Source of the DNA: G963702155 sp963702155
Lineage (GTDB): Bacteria; Pseudomonadota; Alphaproteobacteria; Micavibrionales; Micavibrionaceae
Length of the DNA stretch: 64,000 nucleotides
Direction: 5' to 3'
Assembly: GCA_963702155.1 (NCBI GenBank)
Contig: OY969717.1
Location: 1,178,001 to 1,242,000, forward strand
Shown here: one piece after another, positions 7,893 to 16,745 of the stretch
Layout: the number at the start of each line of letters is the position of its first letter
Position numbering within the stretch: the stretch's first letter is position 1
The notes under the pieces: generated by a model
Told to the model about the DNA's origin: nothing
Databases searched by the model: none
What the model saw: only the letters and a program-made list of their open reading frames with translations
Translations under genes and position numbers: made by a program

Positions 7893-8882
7893 TCAATCTT
7901 CCTCGATTTTTTTCATGGCGGCTTTTTCTTTTAATTCGGTTTTCCAGCGCGGTTTGATATCTTTATCTTTTGGTGCAGGCCAACCCTCACGCTGTTTACC
8001 CGGTGTACCGTCACGCTCTTCGGTTTGATCGTGGAACAAATGTACAACTGTTTCATACGGCATATCAATTTGCGCCTCATCCAGCGCGTATTTAATCGCC
8101 ATGATCGCGCGCGACTTAACATCTACAATATCTGACCGCCTACTATCCGACCACCAGCGCGCACGCACCGTAACCCAGCTTGCCGCCAAATCCCATGCAA
8201 AGGCTTCCGGCGCGGGGTCGGCTTCAATACCTTCAATCTCCATAAGTGTTTCTTTGATAATTTGACACGCCTCTTTCACATCATCACCATATCCAATACC
8301 AATATCATATTGGGAGCGCCGCTTTTTATAGGCCGTTTTTACGAGCACGGCGTTGGTATAAATATCGCTATTTGGGATAACCGCCTTCTGGCCGTCATAA
8401 GTTTTTATAATGGTCGCGCGCGTTTCAATCTGTTTTACGCGCCCCTCATAACTGCCAACTACAATCTGGTCGCCAATCTCAAAGGGCTGTCGGATCAAAA
8501 TCAAAAGCCCCGCAAGCCAGTTTTGCAAAATATCTTTAAACGCAAAACCAATTGCAACCGACCCGACCCCCAGACCGGCAACTAAATCACCAACCTTTAA
8601 TGTTGGCACAACAATAGTCGCGGCAATTAATACCCCCGCAATAACAATACTAAGTTTTAAAAATCCGCCAAGCACATCACCCAAATTCTCGCGCCCGCGC
8701 TTATCGAGCCGAGAATGAATAACTTTTTGTGCGGTGATCGCAATAACATAAAAAATAACAAAAACAAAAATCGCAACCAGCATATTTGGTGCGAGTTTGA
8801 CCGCCCCGTCAATCCAGCTATCTACTTTTTCAATTGCCATAGAAGGATTAAAATCAATCTGGTTTTTAGTATCCGCGCTCAT
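7893..8882 (-). CDS. MscS-family mechanosensitive ion channel
   Basis: This 329-residue inner-membrane channel would release solutes upon osmotic downshift. An N-terminal pair of hydrophobic segments is followed by the pore-lining TM3 region (VGDLVAGLGVGSVAIGFAFKDILQNWLAGLLILI) and the beta domain (IGDQIVVGSYEGRVKQIETRATIIKTYDG..VIPNSDIYTNAV), both characteristic of MscS. The C-terminus is highly charged (KDKDIKPRWKTELKEKAAMKK). The start ATG at 8882 has a GAAAGAAG ribosome site. A second MscS protein with the same core lies at 16746-17636. The gene is divergent from xthA. Confidence 0.9.
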   Translation of the reverse strand: MSADTKNQIDFNPSMAIEKVDSWIDGAVKLAPNMLVAIFVFVIFYVIAITAQKVIHSRLDKRGRENLGDVLGGFLKLSIVIAGVLIAATIVVPTLKVGDLVAGLGVGSVAIGFAFKDILQNWLAGLLILIRQPFEIGDQIVVGSYEGRVKQIETRATIIKTYDGQKAVIPNSDIYTNAVLVKTAYKKRRSQYDIGIGYGDDVKEACQIIKETLMEIEGIEADPAPEAFAWDLAASWVTVRARWWSDSRRSDIVDVKSRAIMAIKYALDEAQIDMPYETVVHLFHDQTEERDGTPGKQREGWPAPKDKDIKPRWKTELKEKAAMKKIEED

Positions 8883-8972
8883 AAATCTTCTTTCTTGTTT
8901 ATAACTGAACAACTGAGTAACAGATAAAATTCCGCCTTGCTCCGTAAATATATGACCTTTATGCTAAAAATC

Positions 8973-9734
8973 ATGAAAATTGTATCTTGGAATGTAAATT
9001 CGATCAATGCACGTTTTGATCACGTCAAGCAATATCTGGATGAGGAAAAGCCGGATGTTTTAATGGTGCAGGAGCTAAAAACGGCCGATTTTCCGCATGA
9101 TAAATTTGTGGAAACAGGTTATAAAACCCACGCCGTTCCGCAGAAAGCCTATAACGGCGTTGCCATTTTCACCAAAGACACACCGAATATTATTGCGGAA
9201 AAACTGGATGGAGATGATACAGATAAACAATCTCGCTATCTTGAGTTTGAATATGATGGCCTGCGCCTGATCAATATATATCTGCCAAATGGCAATCCGG
9301 CTCCGGGCGATAAATACGATTACAAATTAAAATGGATGGAGCGGCTCTATACTCGCCTTAAATCCTTGCGCGAAAACGATGTTCCCTTTGCAATCGGCGG
9401 CGATTTTAACGTAATTCCGCAAGAAAAAGATTGCTATAATGCGAACGTATGGCGCGATGATGCCCTATTCATGCTCCCCACGCGTAAAGCCTTCCGAAAG
9501 CTTTTAAATCTTGGCCTGACCGATGCATTTCGCGTACACAACAATCTGGCTGAGCAATATACATACTGGGACTACCAAGCCGGCGCGTGGGATCAAAATC
9601 ACGGTATAAGAATAGATCATTTCCTCCTTTCTCCCATGGTGACTGACCGCCTTAAGTCCTGTACCGTTAATACAAATCCGCGCGGTTGGGAACGCCCGTC
9701 CGACCATACGGCGATAGAGCTGGAACTATCATGA
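8973..9734 (+). CDS. xthA: Exodeoxyribonuclease III
   Basis: ExoIII acts as an AP endonuclease and 3'-5' exonuclease in base-excision repair. The 253-residue protein begins MKIVSWNVNSINARFDHV, then shows LMVQELKTADFP with the metal-binding Glu, the catalytic region IGGDFNVIPQEKDCYN, TYWDYQAGAWDQNHGIRIDHFLLSP and the terminal RPSDHTAIEL motif with the catalytic His. Upstream ATGs at 8952 and 8961 are possible, but the family start MKIVSWN fits 8973. The last four bases overlap the start of the following lipoprotein gene. Confidence 0.93.
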   Translation: MKIVSWNVNSINARFDHVKQYLDEEKPDVLMVQELKTADFPHDKFVETGYKTHAVPQKAYNGVAIFTKDTPNIIAEKLDGDDTDKQSRYLEFEYDGLRLINIYLPNGNPAPGDKYDYKLKWMERLYTRLKSLRENDVPFAIGGDFNVIPQEKDCYNANVWRDDALFMLPTRKAFRKLLNLGLTDAFRVHNNLAEQYTYWDYQAGAWDQNHGIRIDHFLLSPMVTDRLKSCTVNTNPRGWERPSDHTAIELELS

Positions 9735-10342
9735 AATCTATAGCGCCCGCCCTCACATCCTTACTTGTACTTACCGCTTGCGGCACCGCGCATAATGATT
9801 ACAAAGACTACCTCGCCCGTAAAAATCTGACCAATCAAACGCCGGAACGCTTCACCCACTGTCACGGCTATGGCTGTCAAAGCCGAACAGCAATTGAACT
9901 TAACGAAAAGGAGTGGCGTGATATTGTAAAACCGATGACAGAGCCTTCAAAATCAGCCGCCGAAGAACAAACCAGAATAAAAACAACCATTGCCAATTTT
10001 GAAAATGCAATTGGTGCATTGGCCGGAACCGGTGAAGATATAAGAGGTACATTTAAAAAAACCGGCACATACCAACTGGATTGCGTAGACGAAAGCACAA
10101 ATACAACGGTTTATCTTTCGCTTTTAGAGCAACACGGCCTTTTAAAACATCACGCAATCATGTCGCCCACATCACGCATGCCGATTATCAATGCAGGACG
10201 TTGGCCACACCAGACCGCCGTCATTCGGGAAAATACAAACGGCAAAAATTATGTCGTTGATTCATGGTTTCACAATAACGGTATACCGCCAGAGATTATC
10301 CCGCTTGAAACTTGGAAAAAAGGATGGAAGCCGGAAAAATAA
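9731..10342 (+). CDS. Predicted lipoprotein with possible Cys-His-Asp catalytic triad
   Basis: This is a 203-residue protein with a lipoprotein signal (MKSIAPALTSLLVLTACGT, lipobox LTAC). The ATG overlaps the xthA stop (ATGA), implying coupling. After a Cys-containing HCHGYGCQSR segment and a charged helix, the C-terminal half reads YQLDCVDESTNTTVYL, then WPHQTAVI, then YVVDSWFHNNG. That Cys...His...Asp order and spacing resembles transglutaminase-like or papain-fold peptidases, but I make this link only by inspection. I do not recognise a named family. A periplasmic, outer- or inner-membrane-anchored role is inferred from the lipobox. Confidence 0.75.
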   Translation: MKSIAPALTSLLVLTACGTAHNDYKDYLARKNLTNQTPERFTHCHGYGCQSRTAIELNEKEWRDIVKPMTEPSKSAAEEQTRIKTTIANFENAIGALAGTGEDIRGTFKKTGTYQLDCVDESTNTTVYLSLLEQHGLLKHHAIMSPTSRMPIINAGRWPHQTAVIRENTNGKNYVVDSWFHNNGIPPEIIPLETWKKGWKPEK

Positions 10343-10423
10343 CACGTGATTTTAATGCTCCGCCCTGTTAGAGTTTTGATAAAATAATAATCCATAACGT
10401 ATTTTAAAATATTGAAAATAGAC

Positions 10424-11365
10424 ATGAAAAAACATTTTATGAAGACTATCCTTACAACGCTGGCCTTAACCACTGCTGCTATTGGTACATCATCATGCGC
10501 GACATCAAGCGTAACCATGCGAACCGAAATTGCAAGACGTTTAGCCTCCCCAACCTGGATGATCGAACGTGAAGTGGCTGCCAATGGATTTTCTCTAACA
10601 GTTTTTGAACGCATGCATGAACGCGGCGATCCTGTTACTATCTATATCGAAGGCGACGGCCCGAAAAATATTGCCCATACCGGCATGGTACGTGACCCTA
10701 CACCGATAAATCCGGTGGCCCTGCATTTGGCTACACGCGACAAATCTAAAAATACTGCTTATATTGCCCGCCCATGTCAGTACAGCAAAATGGTCAGCAA
10801 TAAAGAAAGTTGCGACTCAAAATACTGGGGCGATGCGCGCTATAGCCCTGATGTGATCGCCGCTTATAATACTACACTCAATAAAATCAAGGGACAGTAC
10901 AGCCTTAAAGGTATACACTTGGTTGGATATGATGGAGGTGCCGCTATCGCAACGGCACTCGCGGCAGAGCGAAATGACATTTTGTCAATTCGTACAGTAG
11001 CAGGTGTTTTAGATCATGATATTTTGACAAACTATCATAAAGGCGATCAACTGACCGGCTCGATTAATCCGGTAACGCTTGCACCGCTTTTGAAAACGAT
11101 ACCTCAAGTTCACTTTATCGGCGGCCAGGATCAGGTTGTACCTCCGGCGGCTTTAAACAGCTATTTGCAAGCTTTGGGCAATAATGCCTGTGTTAAACAT
11201 GAATTTATACAAGAAGCCGAGCATGATAAAGGCTGGGTTGATAAATGGCCTGCACTTCTGAAAATTACACCAGAATGTAAACGCCTGCCCGTTTCATATG
11301 ATTACAATATTACGCCAGCGCCAGAACCCATTTATACATCGCGCCCTATACCATTTAAGCCATAG
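10424..11365 (+). CDS. Alpha/beta-hydrolase-fold lipoprotein with Asp at the nucleophile elbow
   Basis: The 313-residue protein has a lipoprotein-like leader ending SSCAT and a fold that reads as alpha/beta hydrolase: VTIYIEGDGP (first strands and oxyanion region), a nucleophile elbow HLVGYDGGAAIA, an acid candidate in FIGGQDQVVPP, and a terminal His in AEHDKGW. The usual GxSxG is GYDGG here, so the nucleophile position is Asp rather than Ser. That is either a changed chemistry or an inactive homologue. It follows the preceding lipoprotein gene in the same direction after 81 bases. The ATG at 10424 is chosen, 10439 is an alternative, and neither has a clear ribosome site. Confidence 0.75.
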   Translation: MKKHFMKTILTTLALTTAAIGTSSCATSSVTMRTEIARRLASPTWMIEREVAANGFSLTVFERMHERGDPVTIYIEGDGPKNIAHTGMVRDPTPINPVALHLATRDKSKNTAYIARPCQYSKMVSNKESCDSKYWGDARYSPDVIAAYNTTLNKIKGQYSLKGIHLVGYDGGAAIATALAAERNDILSIRTVAGVLDHDILTNYHKGDQLTGSINPVTLAPLLKTIPQVHFIGGQDQVVPPAALNSYLQALGNNACVKHEFIQEAEHDKGWVDKWPALLKITPECKRLPVSYDYNITPAPEPIYTSRPIPFKP

Positions 11366-11401
11366 AGCGCGTCATAACTTTATAAGTTAAGTATAAAAGT
11401 T

Positions 11402-11818
11402 TTAGGCAGCCATTTCGGCCTTTATCACCTTTTCAATGTCATTAATTGGTGAATTGGTGAGAGTTTTGGGTATTTCCAAAATAATTTTACCTTTAACGCT
11501 ATCATGTAAGCTTGGCCTGATTTCACCAAGCGTATCTGGATCTGCAACCAAAACAAATCGTTCAACACCTTTACTATGAACTTTTTCGTACAAGCCATCA
11601 GCAATATGCTTGGCTACTGTTGCTTCGCCTTTCTCACGATCCGACATTTCTGGCGGTAGAATGCCCGGCCCTTTATCACCCATATTTTCAAAATCCATGT
11701 CACCAAGGCTTTTTAGCTTGATATCATGATCATTTGTGGATTCGAACATCGCGGCACGCTCACCATCGGCTACAATAAAAAGCGTATTTTTAGAAATATT
11801 ATGTTTGGGAAAGTTCAT
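11402..11818 (-). CDS. Host-attachment family protein (stress-type, eRF1-like fold suspected)
   Basis: The 138-residue cytoplasmic protein contains TLFIVADGERAAMFES near the N-terminus, a central REKGEATVAKHIADGLYEKV helix and a C-terminal RFVLVADPDTLGEIRPSLHDSVKGKIILEIPKTLTN. These match the small proteins annotated as required for attachment to host cells in Agrobacterium and relatives. The biochemical role of the family is unclear; resemblance to ribosome-associated eRF1-like domains is an inference. AAGGAG precedes the ATG at 11818 at good spacing. The gene is monocistronic and convergent with the upstream lipoprotein gene. Confidence 0.8.
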   Translation of the reverse strand: MNFPKHNISKNTLFIVADGERAAMFESTNDHDIKLKSLGDMDFENMGDKGPGILPPEMSDREKGEATVAKHIADGLYEKVHSKGVERFVLVADPDTLGEIRPSLHDSVKGKIILEIPKTLTNSPINDIEKVIKAEMAA

Positions 11819-11955
11819 GGTTTATAATCTCCTTTTAAAAAAACAAACGCAAAAGCCTAACATAACGTTCCATATTTAATATATTTAAGTATTTAAAATA
11901 CAGGACGAGTGCCGTTTTATAGACTGCTGATAAAAAAGACTTAGCTTAGGTTTTT

Positions 11956-14223
11956 TTAATCGGCTTTAAAAAACTCTTCGACCTGCGTTTTCAAAGTTTG
12001 TGATTGCTGGCCCAATTCTGCTGAGGTGGATAATACTTGCTGTGCGGCATCTCCCGTTTCCTGTGCCGATTGGCTTACACTTGTGATATTGACAGTAACC
12101 TCTTTTGTACCGGCTGCCGCTTGTTCGACACTACGTGCAATTTCTTGCGTTGCAATGCTTTGCTCTTCAACCGCAGACGCTACATTCGTTGCAAGGTTTG
12201 TCAATTCTCCGACTGTTTTCGATATAACACTAATAGCGCTGACAGCTTCGTTTGTAATACTTTGCATATCCTGAATTTGAATACTGATTTCCTCCGTAGC
12301 TTTCGCCGTTTCACTCGCTAAGCCTTTAACCTCGTTAGCGACTACCGCAAACCCTTTTCCAGCATCCCCTGCGCGCGCTGCTTCTATTGTCGCATTCAAG
12401 GCAAGCAGGTTTGTCTGCTCGGCAATACCGTTAATAAGGGTTACAACCGCCCCTATCTTTTCAGCTGCCGCTTTAAGACTCTCAACGGTTACATTGGTTG
12501 CATCAGCTTGCTCTTTAGCGGACAAAGCCTTTCTGTTTGACTCCTGCATTTGTTTGCTAATTTCCGAAATAGAGGCTGTTAACTCTTCCGTAGACGCTGC
12601 AACAGTCGACACATTTGTGGCGGCTTCTTCAGCAGCAGCAGCCACAGCCGTCGCCTGTGATTGCGTTTCCTCCGCCATGGAAGACATGCTTTTAGCTGTT
12701 GATTCCAGCTCTGTCACCGCGCTGCTCAATATACCAACAACACTTTCAACATTATCCCCCATTTGCTCTTTTGCCGTTACAACTTCCCACGTCAACATCG
12801 CGCCTATATATTCACCGACATTATTTTTGATAGCAGAGATAAGAAGAAGCATTTTCTCAGGTCCTACCGTGATTTTTGCCTTGTGCGGAAGATTATTGGG
12901 GTCGGCAAGCAATGCACGCTGATGTTTTGGATCTTTATGAAAGACATCAATAGTCTGCCCCATGATATCCTTTGCCTTGATAGGAAGATGCTCTTCAATA
13001 GATGTTAATGTTTTAATTGATGCATTATTAATATAATTAATTTTTAAATCATCGCGAACATCTACAGTCATCACACTCGTAGGCATATCATCAACCATTT
13101 GTTTCAAAAGATATGACTTTTCGGCATCTTCTTTGAAGACCTGAATGGATCGTGACATTTCTCCAACTTCATCTTTGCGGTCAAGCCCGGTGACTTCAGC
13201 GTTAAAATCTCCTTCTCGCAGGCTCTTCATAATTTTTGTAACGCCAGATAATGCGCTGACAATCATGCGGGCAATAAACAACGCGATTATAATAGAAAGA
13301 GCTGTAATGACAATGCTGGCAAAAACCGTGGCAATAGATACGCTCTCAATAGTTTTTGTAGCCTTCGGTCCAAGTACATTTTGCCTCTGTTCATTTTCTT
13401 TAAACAAAGAAACATATGCTCCCAAAATTTCTGGGCCTAACTCGTCCATACGGGCGTAATGTTCGTTTCTTAATAAAATAGCTTTAGACACGGTAGAAAA
13501 ATTCTCTCTATAGTTTTTAAGTCCTTTTTTTGTTTGATAAGCTAATTTTCGCAGAGCAGCATTTTGTAACTCTCTAAGCAAGGCCTTAACATGATTATCA
13601 GCCTTCTCCATCTCCAGTATAGCCCGCTCAGAATCTTCAGCTTCGTTACGCAAAAGAAATTTTCTTGCATAATATCGCCCTAATATAAGCGCTTCCTGAC
13701 CACGTCCGGCATAATAAGCTGCCGCTGTATCACCAGCATTATAAGCACTTTGCATGACTTGCGTTAAATCCTTGCGCATAGAGGGCCCGATTTGATCCAT
13801 CTCTGCAACTATGTTGTCTATTTGCGCCTGAAAAGAAACTGCGCTTTTAAAGTTCGTTTCGTAGGCCCTAACTTTATCTTTTTGAGCATAAAGCCTTTCT
13901 TTTTGATCAGAATTATGAACAACATCTTCAATCTTGTTCTCATAGTTAATAAGCTTTTCAAGATCATTATCAATCGCGGCCTGACGGTCTAGATCTGGAG
14001 CCAACCGGTATCTGAAAACATTACGTCGCGCATCGCCAAGATATTGAGACATATCAGCAAGTAACAAACTTGCACGCGCGGTTGAACGATACTCCGTAAA
14101 AACGCCGCTTAACCTTGTCATACTAAGGACAGAGAAAACACTGAGAATAACGACAAGCGCGATAATTAGCGCATAGGATCCGATAAGTTTATGGGAGATT
14201 TTAACATCATTCAAACGACGCAT
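11956..14223 (-). CDS. Methyl-accepting chemotaxis protein with PAS domain
   Basis: This is a 755-residue chemoreceptor. TM1 spans about residues 13-35, then comes a helical periplasmic sensor domain, TM2 at about residues 300-325 (VFASIVITALSIIIALFIA), a HAMP domain (MIVSALSGVTKIMKSLREGDF), and a PAS-like domain (DDMPTSVMTVDVRDDLKINYINNASI to about residue 490). The signalling domain holds the invariant hairpin tip IAEQTNLLALNATIEAARAG. The ATG at 14223 has AAAGGA upstream. The PAS domain between HAMP and the signalling helices adds a possible intracellular redox or ligand input. No che genes are nearby, so it is an orphan receptor here. Confidence 0.92.
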   Translation of the reverse strand: MRRLNDVKISHKLIGSYALIIALVVILSVFSVLSMTRLSGVFTEYRSTARASLLLADMSQYLGDARRNVFRYRLAPDLDRQAAIDNDLEKLINYENKIEDVVHNSDQKERLYAQKDKVRAYETNFKSAVSFQAQIDNIVAEMDQIGPSMRKDLTQVMQSAYNAGDTAAAYYAGRGQEALILGRYYARKFLLRNEAEDSERAILEMEKADNHVKALLRELQNAALRKLAYQTKKGLKNYRENFSTVSKAILLRNEHYARMDELGPEILGAYVSLFKENEQRQNVLGPKATKTIESVSIATVFASIVITALSIIIALFIARMIVSALSGVTKIMKSLREGDFNAEVTGLDRKDEVGEMSRSIQVFKEDAEKSYLLKQMVDDMPTSVMTVDVRDDLKINYINNASIKTLTSIEEHLPIKAKDIMGQTIDVFHKDPKHQRALLADPNNLPHKAKITVGPEKMLLLISAIKNNVGEYIGAMLTWEVVTAKEQMGDNVESVVGILSSAVTELESTAKSMSSMAEETQSQATAVAAAAEEAATNVSTVAASTEELTASISEISKQMQESNRKALSAKEQADATNVTVESLKAAAEKIGAVVTLINGIAEQTNLLALNATIEAARAGDAGKGFAVVANEVKGLASETAKATEEISIQIQDMQSITNEAVSAISVISKTVGELTNLATNVASAVEEQSIATQEIARSVEQAAAGTKEVTVNITSVSQSAQETGDAAQQVLSTSAELGQQSQTLKTQVEEFFKAD

Positions 14224-14391
14224 TATAGAAATCCTTTCTATTTTAATTTCAAACAATACGGTACCAAATTTGAAAATGAAGAATTAGCTCTATAACAATT
14301 GTATGCACCCCTTTTTTAAAGCGGCATTAGGTAAAAATTAAAAAAAAGGAGAATATTTTTTAAAATATTATAATTATTATAAACGAAAAAA

Positions 14392-14466
14392 TGGTGCCAC
14401 GAGAGAGAATTGAACTCTCGACCTCGTCATTACCAATGACGCGCTCTACCACTGAGCTACCGCGGC
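14392..14466 (-). tRNA. tRNA-Thr (GGT)
   Basis: Read on the minus strand, the 75-base gene starts GCCGCGGTAGCTCAGTGG and ends with encoded CCA. The anticodon stem CGTCA/TGACG encloses the loop TTGGTAA, giving anticodon GGT (Thr). The T arm GAGAG-TTCAATT-CTCTC is intact. The acceptor stem pairs over seven positions with two G-T wobbles. Confidence 0.93.
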
Positions 14467-14611
14467 ACATTTATAAGGGATACTTGATTTTATCCCCAAA
14501 GCGGTTGCGACCGTACAATAAAAAGACTCGCCTGTCACGATCATTTTTTACTATGCTTTTAGGGATAATTCCAGTTTAAATACATATTAAATTAACAAAA
14601 AGTGTTTTACC

Positions 14612-14761
14612 ATGGCCGGCAACCCCGACAGCGATAAAAACAAAGAGAAACGCGCCGCTGCCCTGCGTGATAATTTGAAACGGCGCAAAGCGTTTGTCAA
14701 AGGCGTAAAACAAAAACATAAAGACGATCCCGAAAAAACAGATACTAGCACCGTAAAATAA
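14612..14761 (+). CDS. Small basic protein upstream of dcd (49 residues)
   Basis: A short reading frame begins MAGNPDSDKNKEKRAAALRD and continues with NLKRRKAFVKG to a Lys-rich end. It stops 2 bases before the dcd ATG, so it probably forms one transcript with dcd. The RAAALRDNLKRRK segment resembles short basic proteins annotated in many Alphaproteobacteria with no known function. No clear ribosome site precedes the ATG. Composition is strongly charged with no membrane segment. A real gene is likely from the coding-like composition and tight spacing, but this is not proven. Confidence 0.6.
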   Translation: MAGNPDSDKNKEKRAAALRDNLKRRKAFVKGVKQKHKDDPEKTDTSTVK

Positions 14762-14763
14762 AA

Positions 14764-15414
14764 ATGAGTAAAACTATGCAAGCCATCGATATACCCCCTC
14801 TACTAAAAGATAGAGCTAAGAACAAAACTGCCGTACATTCTAAAACCACCGATATGATACCAGGGTTATTGGCTGATCATCAAATCCGTGATCTTGCGCA
14901 AAACTATGGCATGATTGAACCTTTTGTTGAAAAACAAACGCGTGACGGCGTTATATCTTACGGCTTGTCATCTTTTGGATATGATGCAAGAACGGCGGAT
15001 GAGTTCAAAATCTTTACAAATATTGATAATGCGATGGTCGATCCCAAAAACTTCTCCGATCAAAGTTTTGTAGATCGAAAAACTGATATTTGTGTGATTC
15101 CCCCAAACAGCTTTGTTTTGTCCCGCACGGTTGAATATTTCCGTATTCCCGAAGATGTGTTGGTTATTTGTCTTGGAAAAAGCACCTATGCAAGATGCGG
15201 CCTTATCGTCAATGTTACACCGCTGGAACCTGGCTGGGAAGGACATGTTACACTCGAGATTTCAAATACGACCCCCCTGCCCGCGCGCGTATATGCCAAT
15301 GAAGGCGTAGCACAATTTTTATTTTTTAAGGGTAGCGATATGTGTGAAACGAGTTATAAAGACCGCAAAGGCAAATATATGGGACAGCGCGGCGTAACCC
15401 TACCAAAGCTTTAA
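14764..15414 (+). CDS. dcd: dCTP deaminase
   Basis: It deaminates dCTP to dUTP, feeding dTMP synthesis. Conserved blocks are VISYGLSSFGYDAR, KTDICVIPPNSFVL, the active-site stretch CLGKSTYARCGLIVNVTPLEPGW, and HVTLEISNTTPLPARVY with the catalytic Glu, then EGVAQFLFF. The frame gives 216 residues against about 185 for most homologues. About 30 extra N-terminal residues (MSKTMQAIDIPPLLKD...) precede the usual start. An internal ATG at 14854 would give the standard length, but neither start has a clear Shine-Dalgarno. The gene follows the 49-residue frame by 2 bases, with murA 49 bases downstream. Confidence 0.92.
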   Translation: MSKTMQAIDIPPLLKDRAKNKTAVHSKTTDMIPGLLADHQIRDLAQNYGMIEPFVEKQTRDGVISYGLSSFGYDARTADEFKIFTNIDNAMVDPKNFSDQSFVDRKTDICVIPPNSFVLSRTVEYFRIPEDVLVICLGKSTYARCGLIVNVTPLEPGWEGHVTLEISNTTPLPARVYANEGVAQFLFFKGSDMCETSYKDRKGKYMGQRGVTLPKL

Positions 15415-15463
15415 TATTTTTAAGCCTTCTAATATTTAACCTTATTGATAAAAGTATATATAA

Positions 15464-16723
15464 ATGGAAAAAATCCGCGTTACAGGCGGCCAGCAATTAA
15501 ATGGTGAAATAAAAATCAGCGGCGCAAAAAATGCGGCGCTTAAACTTATGTGTACGGCGCTTTTGACCAATGAGCCGCTTCATTTAGAGAATTGCCCGAA
15601 TCAGTTGCGGGATATTAATTCGCAAAGTGATTTGCTGGAACATTTTGGCTGTAAAATAACCCGTAAGGGCGACCAAATGACCATTGATCCATCGGGTTTA
15701 CAAAATGTCGAGGCGCCATACGATCTGGTGCGTAAAATGCGCACGAGTATTCTTGTGCTTGGCCCGTTACTCGCCCGTTTTGGGGAGGCACGCGTATCGC
15801 TGCCCGGAGGGTGCGCCATTGGAACACGCCCTGTCGATATGCATCTGGATGGCCTGCGCGAGATGGGAGCGGAAATTACGCTGGATCAAGGATATATTAA
15901 TGCAAAAACACATAATGGCAGGTTAAGGGGCGCAAAAATCATGTTCCCCAAAGTCTCGGTTGGCGCAACAGAAAACCTTATGATGGCCGCAACCCTTGCG
16001 GATGGTATAACTGTTTTGAGTAATGCCGCACGCGAACCGGAGATTGAGGATTTAGGCGCATGTTTAATTAAAATGGGTGCAAAAATCGAAGGTTTGGGCA
16101 CGCCTATAATTACGGTTGAAGGCGTGAAATCCCTTACCGGCACAACCTATTCCGTTATTCCAGATCGTATCGAAACGGGGACATATATTATAGCCGCCGC
16201 CATGACAGGCGGAAAAGTGCGCCTTAAAAACTGCCGCCCCGATACGCTTACCGCTGCGCTAGGCCTTCTATCACAAGCGGGGGTAAAAGTTGAAGTTGAA
16301 GACACAGATATTTTGGTTGAACGCGGCGATGAGCCCTTAAAAGCCATCGATATAATGACAGAGCCGCATCCAGGTTTCCCCACTGATCTACAAGCGCAAT
16401 TTATGGCTATGCTGAGTATTGCAGAAGGCGCGGGGCTCGTGACAGAAACAATATTCGAAAATCGCTTTATGCACGTTCCAGAACTTAGCCGCATGGGTGC
16501 AAATATTGCGGTGCAAGGTAATTCGGCCATTATTCGCGGTGTTGATCAATTGCACGGAGCAGAAGTGATGGCGACCGATTTGCGCGCGTCTGTTGCGCTC
16601 GTGCTAGCAGGTTTAGTTGCCAGTGGTGATACTATTGTAAACCGTATTTATCATCTAGAGCGCGGATATGAAGATATTGTCGGCAAGCTTTCCGCATGTG
16701 GCGCGAAGATCGAGAAATTTTAA
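15464..16723 (+). CDS. murA: UDP-N-acetylglucosamine 1-carboxyvinyltransferase
   Basis: MurA transfers enolpyruvate from PEP to UDP-GlcNAc, the first committed step of peptidoglycan synthesis, in the cytoplasm. The 419-residue length is standard. Visible are ISGAKNAALKL with the catalytic Lys near residue 22, the fosfomycin-target Cys near residue 117 in LPGGCAIGTRPVDMH, and PGFPTDLQAQFMA near the C-terminal third. The Cys means the enzyme should be of the fosfomycin-sensitive type. murA next to hisG, infA and maf is a common alphaproteobacterial order, but hisD, often beside murA, is missing. Confidence 0.96.
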   Translation: MEKIRVTGGQQLNGEIKISGAKNAALKLMCTALLTNEPLHLENCPNQLRDINSQSDLLEHFGCKITRKGDQMTIDPSGLQNVEAPYDLVRKMRTSILVLGPLLARFGEARVSLPGGCAIGTRPVDMHLDGLREMGAEITLDQGYINAKTHNGRLRGAKIMFPKVSVGATENLMMAATLADGITVLSNAAREPEIEDLGACLIKMGAKIEGLGTPIITVEGVKSLTGTTYSVIPDRIETGTYIIAAAMTGGKVRLKNCRPDTLTAALGLLSQAGVKVEVEDTDILVERGDEPLKAIDIMTEPHPGFPTDLQAQFMAMLSIAEGAGLVTETIFENRFMHVPELSRMGANIAVQGNSAIIRGVDQLHGAEVMATDLRASVALVLAGLVASGDTIVNRIYHLERGYEDIVGKLSACGAKIEKF

Positions 16724-16745
16724 AAACCTATTTATATTTACTTTG

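Noticed and set aside
11933..11958. Possible terminator after the chemoreceptor gene (A run and T run around CTTAGCTTAG)
   Set aside because: The core is a direct rather than inverted repeat and the stem is almost only A-T pairs with a mismatch; too weak to call.
12026..13459. Several long plus-strand open frames opposite the chemoreceptor gene
   Set aside because: They are antisense to a clearly coding region, have unnatural Ser/Cys/Ile-rich composition and no ribosome sites.
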